DNA of 64,000 nucleotides from assembly GCF_007830355.1 (NCBI RefSeq), contig NZ_VLKO01000005.1:124001-188000 (forward strand), read 5' to 3'. A program made the translations under genes and the position numbers. The notes beneath the pieces were generated by a model, which saw nothing but the letters and a program-made list of their open reading frames with translations, was not told where the DNA came from and ran no database searches. This DNA comes from Flavobacterium tiangeerense (GTDB lineage Bacteria > Bacteroidota > Bacteroidia > Flavobacteriales > Flavobacteriaceae). Each line of letters begins with the position of its first letter. The first letter of the stretch is position 1. This document shows positions 25,417 through 32,559 of the stretch, one piece after another.

Positions 25417-25857
25417 ATGGCACTTATTAATCCTCATCTTAACTTTAATGGAAACGCGGAAGAGGCATTCCATTTTTATAAATCAGTTTTTGGCGGAGAA
25501 TTTTCCAAGCTACTGCGCTTTAAAGACTTGGCAAGTCCTGAATTTCTTATTGCAGAAAATGAAGAAAATAAAATAATGCACATTGCTTTGCCTATTGGCC
25601 AAAACATTTTAATGGGTAATGATGTTCCCGAAAGTATGGGGAGCACAAATGAAAATGAACACAGAAGTAAAATTGCTATTAGAGCTGATAGCAAAGATGA
25701 AGCCGATACATTATTTTACGGACTTTCATCAGGAGGAAGTATTGAAATGCCTCTTGTAGATAGCCCTTGGGGTTCCTACTTTGGAATGTTTAGAGATCAA
25801 TTTGGGATAGAATGGATGGTAGAATATGACAGTAATGCTATAAAAGTGCAGCAATAA
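25417..25857 (+). CDS. VOC/PhnB-like glyoxalase-fold protein
   Basis: This is a 146-residue cytoplasmic protein. MALINPHLNFNGNAEEAFHF and YKSVFGGEFSKLLRF are the hallmark opening of PhnB-like VOC proteins. SPWGSYFGMFRDQFGIEWMV is the closing motif. Members are usually small dimers of unknown substrate, often described as bleomycin-resistance- or demethylubiquinone-methyltransferase-like. No catalytic claim is possible. It is 16 bases upstream of the lgt-like gene and probably shares its transcript. Confidence 0.9.
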   Translation: MALINPHLNFNGNAEEAFHFYKSVFGGEFSKLLRFKDLASPEFLIAENEENKIMHIALPIGQNILMGNDVPESMGSTNENEHRSKIAIRADSKDEADTLFYGLSSGGSIEMPLVDSPWGSYFGMFRDQFGIEWMVEYDSNAIKVQQ

Positions 25858-25873
25858 ATAGTAATAATAAAAT

Positions 25874-26701
25874 ATGACAACACTATATATCAATTGGGAT
25901 TTTGATTCCGAAATAATAAATATTTTTGGTTTCCCCTTAAAATATTATGGGCTTTTATTTGCCAGTGGCTTACTTTTAAGCATGTACATTCTTAAAGTAA
26001 TTTACAGAAGAGAAAACTTAACAGATAGCGCTCATGAAGCATTGTTTCTATATGGAATTATAGGGATTTTTGCTGGAGCAAGATTGGGACATTGTTTGTT
26101 TTATGATTTTGACTATTATTCAAAAAACGTATTAGAAATTTTTTTACCCATTCAAAAAACGATAAACGGAGGATATAAATTTAGTGGTTATGCGGGTTTA
26201 GCCAGTCATGGTGGAACGGTTGGGTTGATTGTTTCACTTTTTTTATATTCAAAAAAATATGAAATAAAATACCTGAAAATACTAGATTTGATTGCTATTG
26301 TTGCGCCATTGGGAGCTGCATTTATAAGACTTGCCAACTTAATGAACTCAGAAATGATAGGCAACCCCACAACCTTGCCTTGGGCTTTTATTTTTAGTAG
26401 GATTGATAGTGTTCCTAGACATCCAGCCCAACTTTATGAAGCCATTGCGTATCTGCTCATTTTCGGGATTGTTTTTGCTATTTACAAAACGAAAAACATT
26501 ACGCTAGGAAATGGATTTTTGTTTGGTCTGGCAATAACTTTAATTTTTACGATGCGCATTTTAATTGAGTTTGTCAAAATCAATCAAGTAGAATTTGAGG
26601 AGGGAATGCTATTGAATATGGGGCAATTGTTGAGCCTGCCTTTTATAGCAATTGGGATCTATTTTATGGGAAAGAATGTAACAAGAAAGCGGTCATACTA
26701 A
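25874..26701 (+). CDS. lgt: Prolipoprotein diacylglyceryl transferase
   Basis: This is a 275-residue inner-membrane protein with about seven hydrophobic helices. The Lgt signature is clear: FKYYGLLFASG-like PLKYYGLLFASGLLLSM, GARLGHCLFYD, SHGGTVGL, RLANLMNSEMIGNPT and PRHPAQLYEA. The enzyme transfers diacylglycerol from phosphatidylglycerol to the lipobox cysteine of prolipoproteins. The residues thought essential (His in SHGG, Arg in GARLGH, Asn in LMNSE) are present. It sits in the accessory region behind a VOC gene. It may be an extra copy beside a housekeeping lgt elsewhere, which the window cannot decide. Confidence 0.95.
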   Translation: MTTLYINWDFDSEIINIFGFPLKYYGLLFASGLLLSMYILKVIYRRENLTDSAHEALFLYGIIGIFAGARLGHCLFYDFDYYSKNVLEIFLPIQKTINGGYKFSGYAGLASHGGTVGLIVSLFLYSKKYEIKYLKILDLIAIVAPLGAAFIRLANLMNSEMIGNPTTLPWAFIFSRIDSVPRHPAQLYEAIAYLLIFGIVFAIYKTKNITLGNGFLFGLAITLIFTMRILIEFVKINQVEFEEGMLLNMGQLLSLPFIAIGIYFMGKNVTRKRSY

Positions 26702-26926
26702 AAATCCAGAGCATTGAGGGTTAAACAACAGTTTTGGGAATTGACTTAATGTATAGCTTGTTTCGGATTTGTAAAATAAGGATGAATCAAAACGTTTGAT
26801 TTCAATAAATTATACAATATCAAAACAAGGAATTTCCATCTAGCGAAAAACCTAAATCATGAATTTTTCAAAAGCTACTGTTGATTTCATGGTGTTATTG
26901 ATTTAACGCTAATGATGCAGAGATAC

Positions 26927-27042
26927 GTAAGAATTTTTGTTTATATTTGGAGAGTACATATTGAAACATACTTTTGTTAGCTTAGTAAGATTTAGGTTTG
27001 TTAAGCAAGATTTGTTTTGAAAATATATTAATTGGTAGTAAT
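26927..27042 (+). repeat. Dispersed element, right-half copy 5
   Basis: This is a degenerate right half: GTAAGAATTTTTG, TATATTTG (26942-26949), GAAACATAC, GGTTTGTT and a closing ATTGGTAGTAAT, as in copy 1. It lies within the 378-base gap between lgt and the nuclease-like gene. The rest of that gap (26702-26926) shows no ORF or structure I can name. Confidence 0.7.
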
Positions 27043-27079
27043 CATGCTGTAAACCACTAAAAAAACAAATTTATAATTA

Positions 27080-28093
27080 ATGAATTACACTTTTACAAAT
27101 ACAGAAATTAACAATAAGAAAGCTTCTGATTTTGAAACAAAATCTCTGTTATATTTAATAAGTCGTAAGAAAGAAATAGAATATATTACTTTTGATTGTT
27201 TTAATGATGTAAGTGGTGTGAATAAAAATCATGATAAAATTTGGGATGTACAATCCAAAAATGAAAAGTCATTAACGCCAAAAAAAATCGGGAAATATCT
27301 CTTTACTTTATTTGATAATTATATTTCAACTTTTTCATTTCATGAATTCATTTTTTTCTCACCGATATTGAATGAAAATTACAAAATAAATTCAAAATTA
27401 AATGTCTATAATCTTGACAATATTGAAGAAACAACTTTAAAAAGAATATTGAACGGATTAACAGAAGAAGTTGAAAGAGTAAAAGGAGATTCATTTGACT
27501 ATTCTGAAAAAATTGAACTATTCTTGCGGAAAGTTTTCATTGTAGAAGATAATAGTACAGAAAATGAATATATAAAGTCAGTAACCAAGTTTAAGAAAGT
27601 AGGAATAAAATCTGATGATTTTTATACAAGTATATTTACAGATTTAAGAAATATACAAAGTGCAAAAAAAAACACTTATATCGAAAATGAAATAATTTCA
27701 GAAATCCGTGACGTATTAACTTTTAATCGCCATTTAACGAAGAAGGACATTGAAATTCTAATTATTAGTCGAATTATTGGAGTAGAAATTTTTAATTATG
27801 CTTCGATTCCAATTACTTTTTTTCCAATAATCAAAAGTTTTGACAACGAAGAGATAAAAGATATTTTACAAGAATGTAATTCTAATCTTTCTCGTGCGTT
27901 TTTCAACAAAAACAGTAATAGAGTTTTTTGGAATGTTTGTGAAAAAATAATAATCTTCTTAAATGATAACAAATCTAGCGACGTTGAATATATTTATTCT
28001 GAAACGTTTAAAGATTATACTTTCCGAATTTCTTATTTAAAAGATTTTACAATCAAATATTTAATATCAATAATAATAGAAGGAACGAAATGA
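27080..28093 (+). CDS. Putative PD-(D/E)xK nuclease-fold protein (Cap4/DUF4297-like N-terminus)
   Basis: This is a 337-residue soluble protein. The N-terminal 65 residues fit a restriction-nuclease core. E19 lies in a helix (SDFETKSLLYLISRK), acidic D43 follows a strand (ITFDCFNDVSG), and D56-x-Q58-x-K60 forms the second strand (KIWDVQSKNE). The QxK variant is typical of Cap4/DUF4297-type nucleases of anti-phage systems. The remaining 270 residues are helical and unrecognised. The stop overlaps the ATPase start by 4 bases (ATGA), so the two are translationally coupled. It lies directly behind repeat copy 5. A role in a nuclease-plus-ATPase conflict system is inferred, not shown. Confidence 0.65.
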   Translation: MNYTFTNTEINNKKASDFETKSLLYLISRKKEIEYITFDCFNDVSGVNKNHDKIWDVQSKNEKSLTPKKIGKYLFTLFDNYISTFSFHEFIFFSPILNENYKINSKLNVYNLDNIEETTLKRILNGLTEEVERVKGDSFDYSEKIELFLRKVFIVEDNSTENEYIKSVTKFKKVGIKSDDFYTSIFTDLRNIQSAKKNTYIENEIISEIRDVLTFNRHLTKKDIEILIISRIIGVEIFNYASIPITFFPIIKSFDNEEIKDILQECNSNLSRAFFNKNSNRVFWNVCEKIIIFLNDNKSSDVEYIYSETFKDYTFRISYLKDFTIKYLISIIIEGTK

Positions 28094-29220
28094 TAGTAAA
28101 AGAAGTAGCGTTTGGAAACTTAAATGAAGCTTTCATTGAGAAACGATTTGAAAATAAAACAAATATAATTTTTAGTAACGATAATAATAGAGGAAAAACT
28201 TTGCTAATGCAAAGTTTAATTTATTCAATAGGTTATGAATCAATATTTCCAAATAGTTTCAATCCAAAGAAATATTATTTTTATTCAAAAATAGAATTTA
28301 ACAATTCAATTTTTGAATTCTTAAGAAAAGGAAATTCCATTTTAGTAATAAATAATGAAAGTTTTAATGTTTTTAGTACTATAAGTGAATTCAAATATTT
28401 TTTCGATAAAGAGATATTTAAACTTCCAAAAATTGATAAAAATGGTGAACAAAAATTAGTTGATTTAAGTCTTTTCTATGAATTGTTTTTTCTTGGTCAA
28501 GACAATAGAAATACTTCAAATCTGATAGTTAAAGGTCAAAATAATAAAGTCGATTTTTTAAATATGATTTATTCACTTTTAGGTGTTTCAATTTCAACAA
28601 GTAATAAATATGATATTGAAAATCTAAAAAAAGAAAAAGCAAATGTTGAAACTAGAATAAAAGCTGAAACAAGAAAAATAAAAGTCATTAAACAAAATCC
28701 TCAAATTGCATCTTTTATTAGTTCTGCATCTAATAATTTGGATTTTAAAAACACTTCTAATCAATTAAAAGAATTACACTTAAATATAGCTGAATTAAGA
28801 AAACAGAGAAATAGAGAAGAAAACAGAAAAATAAAATTAGAGAATTTAATAACTGAATTATCTTCACTTAACAGAACCTTAAATGAAGGAAAAGTTAAAT
28901 GTCTTGATTGTGGTAGTAATAAAATTATTTTCTCAAATGAAGATTTTGAATTTGAAGTGAGCAATAATTACGTTAAAAAAAATATTATTGAATCAATTAA
29001 AAATAACATTTCAATAAAATTTGAAATAATAGATGAATTAAATCAAAATATTCATCGAGAACAAATTCAAATAAATAAATTATTAGAAACTTCAACTCCT
29101 GATATTAAAAACTACATTCTCTTTCAAGACGAAATTACAGACTCAAAAGATGTAGATAAAATTATAGCTGAACTTCAAAAAGAATTGGATGAAATAACTA
29201 ATAAAATTCAAAACAACTAG
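28090..29220 (+). CDS. ABC/SMC-type ATPase, N-terminal part ending at an in-frame TAG
   Basis: This is 376 residues. Near the N-terminus is a Walker A variant, NDNNRGKT (residues 30-37, first Gly replaced by Asn). FFLGQDNRNTS then looks like a Q-loop. Coiled coils span about 175-260 and 300-376, with KCLDCGSN between them as a CxxC knuckle that could cap a hairpin, Rad50-like. There is no ABC signature or Walker B here. Both occur after the stop in the same frame (29245-29697). The TAG at 29218-29220 therefore splits one ATPase of about 535 codons. It could be a nonsense mutation, a sequence error, readthrough, or a true two-subunit arrangement. Confidence 0.75.
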   Translation: MIVKEVAFGNLNEAFIEKRFENKTNIIFSNDNNRGKTLLMQSLIYSIGYESIFPNSFNPKKYYFYSKIEFNNSIFEFLRKGNSILVINNESFNVFSTISEFKYFFDKEIFKLPKIDKNGEQKLVDLSLFYELFFLGQDNRNTSNLIVKGQNNKVDFLNMIYSLLGVSISTSNKYDIENLKKEKANVETRIKAETRKIKVIKQNPQIASFISSASNNLDFKNTSNQLKELHLNIAELRKQRNREENRKIKLENLITELSSLNRTLNEGKVKCLDCGSNKIIFSNEDFEFEVSNNYVKKNIIESIKNNISIKFEIIDELNQNIHREQIQINKLLETSTPDIKNYILFQDEITDSKDVDKIIAELQKELDEITNKIQNN

Positions 29221-29244
29221 ATTAAAACTTCATCAAATAAAGAT

Positions 29245-29697
29245 TTGCAAAAAGATATTTTATCAGATATTATTTTGCAAATGAAAAATTATTATTCGAC
29301 AATTGATCCACAGGGGTTAATAATATTTGAAGATTTATTTACAAAAACAGGTGAAACATATTCGGGAAGCGAAGGGCAAGAATATTATTTCAGTAAAATA
29401 TTATCTCTAAATAACATTTTGCAACATAAATTTCCAATAATAATTGATTCTTTCAGAGAAGGAGAATTGTCATCTTCAAAAGAACTCTTAATGTTAAATG
29501 AATATATAAGCCTAAATAAGCAAGTAATACTAACTTCTACCCTTAAAGACGAAGAATACGATGCTGATAAATATTATAATATTGAAAACTTAAATGTTAT
29601 TGATTATTCAATGTTAGCCGATAGTAAAATATTACAAAGTGATTTTGCTTCTGAATTTAAACAAATATTGGCAAAATTTAATGTTGAAAATAATTAA
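29245..29697 (+). CDS. ABC/SMC-type ATPase, C-terminal part in the same frame
   Basis: These 150 residues are in the same frame as the preceding ATPase. The frame is open from just after its TAG, and a TTG at 29245 is the only early start. It carries the missing half of an ABC ATPase: an LSGGQ-like signature (YSGSEGQEYYFSKI), a Walker B strand (KFPIIIDSFREGE) and a downstream strand QVILTSTLKDEEYD where the H/switch loop is expected. The Walker B Asp is followed by Ser rather than the usual Glu. On its own it has no Walker A and cannot form a complete site. It may be expressed separately by re-initiation or not at all. Confidence 0.65.
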   Translation: MQKDILSDIILQMKNYYSTIDPQGLIIFEDLFTKTGETYSGSEGQEYYFSKILSLNNILQHKFPIIIDSFREGELSSSKELLMLNEYISLNKQVILTSTLKDEEYDADKYYNIENLNVIDYSMLADSKILQSDFASEFKQILAKFNVENN

Positions 29698-29894
29698 TAA
29701 AATATACTCAATAAGTAATTAAACATCTGTTATGTTAAAAGAAAAGAACTTGTAAATTCAAATTCTTTTGCGATCCTATGTTTACTTCCAATCATTGGCA
29801 ATATTGTTTAGTTAGCTATTAACCCAACAGGTTAACTACAAATTTTCTACAACTAAAACCATTTTATCTCCTCAAAAAAAAACTATCAACGAGC

Positions 29895-30040
29895 ACTATT
29901 TTGCGTTAAGGATGGAAGTGGAAATCCTTTTTAGGCGCCTTTTTTTGGCGGCTAAAAAGATTAAGAACGAACAGCCTGACCTTGTTGCTTGACGAATGGT
30001 GTTTTTCAAGAAGGATTTTGTGCAACAAGTGAACGCCCAA
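29895..30040 (-). repeat. Dispersed element, left-half copy 7 (inverted, divergent hairpin)
   Basis: On the minus strand it starts TTGGGCGT. It has an insert of about 50 bases, then GGTCAGGCTGT, AATCTTT and AAAGGATTTCC, and CCATCCTTAACGC. The central arms are CTTTTTAGCCGCC and GGCGCCTAAAAAG, different in sequence from copies 1-3 but still complementary. It begins right behind the dipeptidase terminator and fills about half of the 390-base gap 29698-30087. The other half has no recognised feature. Confidence 0.75.
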
Positions 30041-30045
30041 AAAAA

Positions 30046-30067
30046 ATCCGCCCTGTGGAGAGCGGAT
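30046..30067 (-). terminator. Terminator of the dipeptidase gene
   Basis: ATCCGC (30046-30051) pairs with GCGGAT (30062-30067), followed on the minus strand by eight Ts. Confidence 0.75.
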
Positions 30068-30087
30068 GATGTGGGTTTTGACAGCAT

Positions 30088-31476
30088 TTATTTTGACAAT
30101 TCTACAAAATACTTGTAAAACAACGGTATGGTTTCGATTCCCTTGAGGTAATTGAAGATTCCGAAGTGTTCGTTTGGCGAGTGAATGGCATCGCTGTCGA
30201 GACCAAATCCCATGAGGATGGTTTTTGATTTCAATTCTTTTTCGAATAATGCTACAATAGGGATGCTGCCTCCGGAACGCACGGGAATGGCTGGTACACC
30301 AAAGGTTTCGGTATAGGCCATGTTTGCGGCTTTGTAGCCAATGCTGTCTATTGGGGTTACGTAGCCTTGCCCGCCGTGATGCGGTTTTACCAAAACGGTT
30401 ACGCCTGCAGGGGCAATGCTGGTGAAATGTTTGGTGAATAATTCAGTGATTTCTTCCCAGTCTTGATTAGGTACCAAACGCATAGAGATTTTGGCGTATG
30501 CTTTACTGGCAATTACTGTTTTGGCACCTTCGCCAGTGTAGCCGCCCCAAATTCCGTTTACGTCTAGCGTAGGACGGATGGAGTTTCTTTCGTTGGTTAC
30601 ATAGCCTTTTTCGCCGTAAACATCGTTGAGTTGCAAGGCGTTTTTATATTTTTCTAAGCTGAAGGGCGCTTTGGCCATTTCGGCTCTTTCTTCAAGTGAT
30701 AATTCCTCAACATTGTCATAAAAACCCGGAATAGTAATGTGGTTGTTGTCGTCGTGAAGCGAAGCAATCATTTTAGCCAACACGTTGATTGGGTTTGCCA
30801 CGGCACCACCGTACAAGCCAGAATGCAAGTCGCGGTTTGGTCCCGTAACTTCCACTTCTACATAACTCAAACCACGCAAACCAGTTGTGATAGATGGTTG
30901 CTGATTAGAGATCATTCCTGTATCTGAAATTAAAATGACATCGTTTTTAAGTTTTTCTTGATTGCGTTCTACAAACCAACTCAAACTTTTGGAACCAATT
31001 TCTTCTTCGCCTTCAATCATGAACTTTACGTTGCAAGGCAAAGTGTTTGATTGTACCATGTATTCCAGCGCTTTAACGTGCATGTACATTTGGCCTTTGT
31101 CATCACAAGCTCCACGGGCAAAAATGGCGCCTTCGGGATGAATATCAGTTTTTTTAATTATGGGTTCAAATGGAGGAGACGTCCACAACTCCATTGGGTC
31201 TGGCGGCTGCACATCATAGTGTCCGTATACTAAAACGGTAGGTAAATTAGGGTCGATGATTTTTTCGCCATATACGATTGGGTATCCTGGTGTGTCGCAA
31301 ATTTCGACAAAATCACAGCCGGCTTTCTCTAAACTGGCTTTTACGGCATCGGCAGTTTCAAAAACATCGTGCGAATAGGCGGTATCAGCACTTACGGAAG
31401 GAATTTTTAATAATTCGATTAACTCATTGATAAAGCGTTCTTTGTGTTCTTGAACGTATGCTTTTATGTTTTCCAT
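30088..31476 (-). CDS. M20-family dipeptidase / metallopeptidase
   Basis: This is a 462-residue protein from the ATG at 31476. A longer frame to 31536 is unlikely because a -7 octamer lies at 31500-31507. The two-zinc M20 site is visible. VLVYGHYDVQPPDP carries the His and Asp ligands, ARGACDDKGQ the bridging Asp, and MIEGEEEIGS the catalytic and ligand Glu pair. NEHFGIFNYLKGIE near the end holds the last His. A dimerisation insert lies at about 200-310. The enzyme hydrolyses dipeptides in the cytoplasm; no signal peptide is seen. It is monocistronic with its own terminator. Confidence 0.94.
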   Translation of the reverse strand: MENIKAYVQEHKERFINELIELLKIPSVSADTAYSHDVFETADAVKASLEKAGCDFVEICDTPGYPIVYGEKIIDPNLPTVLVYGHYDVQPPDPMELWTSPPFEPIIKKTDIHPEGAIFARGACDDKGQMYMHVKALEYMVQSNTLPCNVKFMIEGEEEIGSKSLSWFVERNQEKLKNDVILISDTGMISNQQPSITTGLRGLSYVEVEVTGPNRDLHSGLYGGAVANPINVLAKMIASLHDDNNHITIPGFYDNVEELSLEERAEMAKAPFSLEKYKNALQLNDVYGEKGYVTNERNSIRPTLDVNGIWGGYTGEGAKTVIASKAYAKISMRLVPNQDWEEITELFTKHFTSIAPAGVTVLVKPHHGGQGYVTPIDSIGYKAANMAYTETFGVPAIPVRSGGSIPIVALFEKELKSKTILMGFGLDSDAIHSPNEHFGIFNYLKGIETIPLFYKYFVELSK

Positions 31477-31499
31477 TAGTTGAATGTTGTTTATATTTT

Positions 31500-31507
31500 C
31501 AAAAGTA
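31500..31507 (-). promoter_or_regulatory. Candidate -7 element of the dipeptidase gene
   Basis: The minus strand reads TACTTTTG, fitting TAnnTTTG, 23 bases before the ATG at 31476. It supports that start over the longer frame. Confidence 0.45.
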
Positions 31508-31542
31508 CAAAAAAGAGTATGAATATTTTTTATCAAAATTGT

Positions 31543-31572
31543 TTTGAATATTCGAAGTTAAGTGTATCTTTG
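31543..31572 (+). promoter_or_regulatory. Promoter of the tRNA-Leu gene
   Basis: TTTG (31543-31546), an 18-base spacer and TATCTTTG (31565-31572) match the Bacteroidota sigma consensus. It ends 15 bases before the mature tRNA 5' end. Confidence 0.8.
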
Positions 31573-31587
31573 CACCCACAATAAGCC

Positions 31588-31669
31588 GCGGATATGGTGA
31601 AATTGGTAGACATGCCAGACTTAGGATCTGGTGCCGCAAGGCGTGTAGGTTCGAGTCCTATTATCCGCA
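31588..31669 (+). tRNA. tRNA-Leu (anticodon UAG)
   Basis: This is 82 bases without an encoded CCA. Acceptor arm GCGGATA pairs with TATCCGC, and the discriminator is A. The anticodon stem CCAGA/TCTGG encloses the loop CTTAGGA with anticodon TAG. The long variable arm (GCC GCAA GGC) marks a class II tRNA. The T-arm is GTAGG TTCGAGT CCTAT. It reads CUN leucine codons. A strong promoter precedes it and a terminator follows. Confidence 0.97.
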
Positions 31670-31673
31670 CGAA

Positions 31674-31702
31674 AAGCCCAAACGAAAGTTTGGGCTTTTT
31701 TT
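31674..31702 (+). terminator. Terminator of tRNA-Leu
   Basis: AAGCCCAAAC (31674-31683) pairs with GTTTGGGCTT (31688-31697) around a GAAA loop, followed by Ts. Confidence 0.85.
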
Positions 31703-31746
31703 GTGGAGTTAGGACGAGAAGTTTATCCCGATTTTATCGGGAAGAA

Positions 31747-31759
31747 CTATTATCCGCAC
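31747..31759 (+). repeat. Duplicate of the tRNA-Leu 3' end
   Basis: The 13 bases CTATTATCCGCAC repeat those at 31658-31670, the 3' part of the tRNA plus one base, 89 bases away. It may be a relic of a second tRNA or of site-specific integration. Confidence 0.6.
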
Positions 31760-31762
31760 TAA

Positions 31763-31793
31763 AAAAGCTTCTCAAATCGAGAAGCTTTTTTTT
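31763..31793. terminator. Terminator at the LytTR regulator 3' end
   Basis: AAAAGCTTCTC (31763-31773) pairs with GAGAAGCTTTT (31779-31789) with flanking A and T runs. It can act in both directions and ends just beyond the LytTR gene's stop at 31799. Confidence 0.8.
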
Positions 31794-31798
31794 GGAAT

Positions 31799-32557
31799 TT
31801 ATTGATTGATCCAGCGTCTGAATTCAGCTGTTGATGAGGTGCTTGTAATGAAACGTTTTTTATAGTTTTTTAACTGAATTGCTAATCGGTCATTAAAATA
31901 ATTTTCTATTTTTAAAATACAATTGATATTAATAATCTCGCCACGGTTGATTTGAAAAAATACTTTTGGATTGAGTTCTTGTATCAATTCGCTTAAAGTA
32001 TCCTTAAAGGCATGTTCTTTTCCTGAGGTGTCAATTGCAACACATTTGCCTGATTCTGCTACTATTGCTGCGATTTCATTTGTGTTCAGCATAGCTATTC
32101 CTTCATTATTTTTAATGATAATTCGCTCTTTGTATTTTTTCTCCTCGCGTTGTAATAATGACATTGCCATTTCATGCCAGTTAACGGTGTTTTCCTCTTT
32201 CTTTTTTAGGTTGAGGAATTTTTGCATGGCTTCGTTAAAGCGATTATAACTGATAGGTTTTAGTAAATATCCAATGCCATTTGTGTCAAAAGCTTCTTGA
32301 TAAAAAGTATTATAGGCTGTCGTAAAAATAATTGGAGCGCTGACGATATTATCTTTTAACGATAAAAAAACCGTTCCATCTAATAGCTCAATATCTGAAA
32401 AAACGACGTCTACAGTTTCCTTTTTTGTGGCCCAATTTCGCAACTCTTCATTGCTTTTAATTTGAGCAAGTATAGTAATGTTTGGGTCAAATTTATGAAT
32501 GTGATTCCTAATGATTTCAGCATTATGATTTTCATCTTCAATGATTATGCATTTCAT
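31799..32557 (-). CDS. LytTR-family response regulator
   Basis: This is a 252-residue protein from the ATG at 32557 (MKCIIIEDENHNAEIIRNHI). The longer frame would overlap the kinase gene. The receiver domain has E7/D8 and the phosphoacceptor Asp in VVFSDIELLDG, then IIFTTAY and the Lys of YLLKPIS. The C-terminal LytTR domain (FFQINRGEIININCILKIEN) binds DNA through beta strands. It is encoded 2 bases after the LytS-type kinase gene, forming a two-component system. Regulated targets are unknown. Confidence 0.92.
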   Translation of the reverse strand: MKCIIIEDENHNAEIIRNHIHKFDPNITILAQIKSNEELRNWATKKETVDVVFSDIELLDGTVFLSLKDNIVSAPIIFTTAYNTFYQEAFDTNGIGYLLKPISYNRFNEAMQKFLNLKKKEENTVNWHEMAMSLLQREEKKYKERIIIKNNEGIAMLNTNEIAAIVAESGKCVAIDTSGKEHAFKDTLSELIQELNPKVFFQINRGEIININCILKIENYFNDRLAIQLKNYKKRFITSTSSTAEFRRWINQ

Positions 32558-32559
32558 AT

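Noticed and set aside
8316-30040. CRISPR array
   Set aside because: Repeats are about 258 bases and spaced by kilobases with genes between; there are no short regularly spaced repeats or cas genes.
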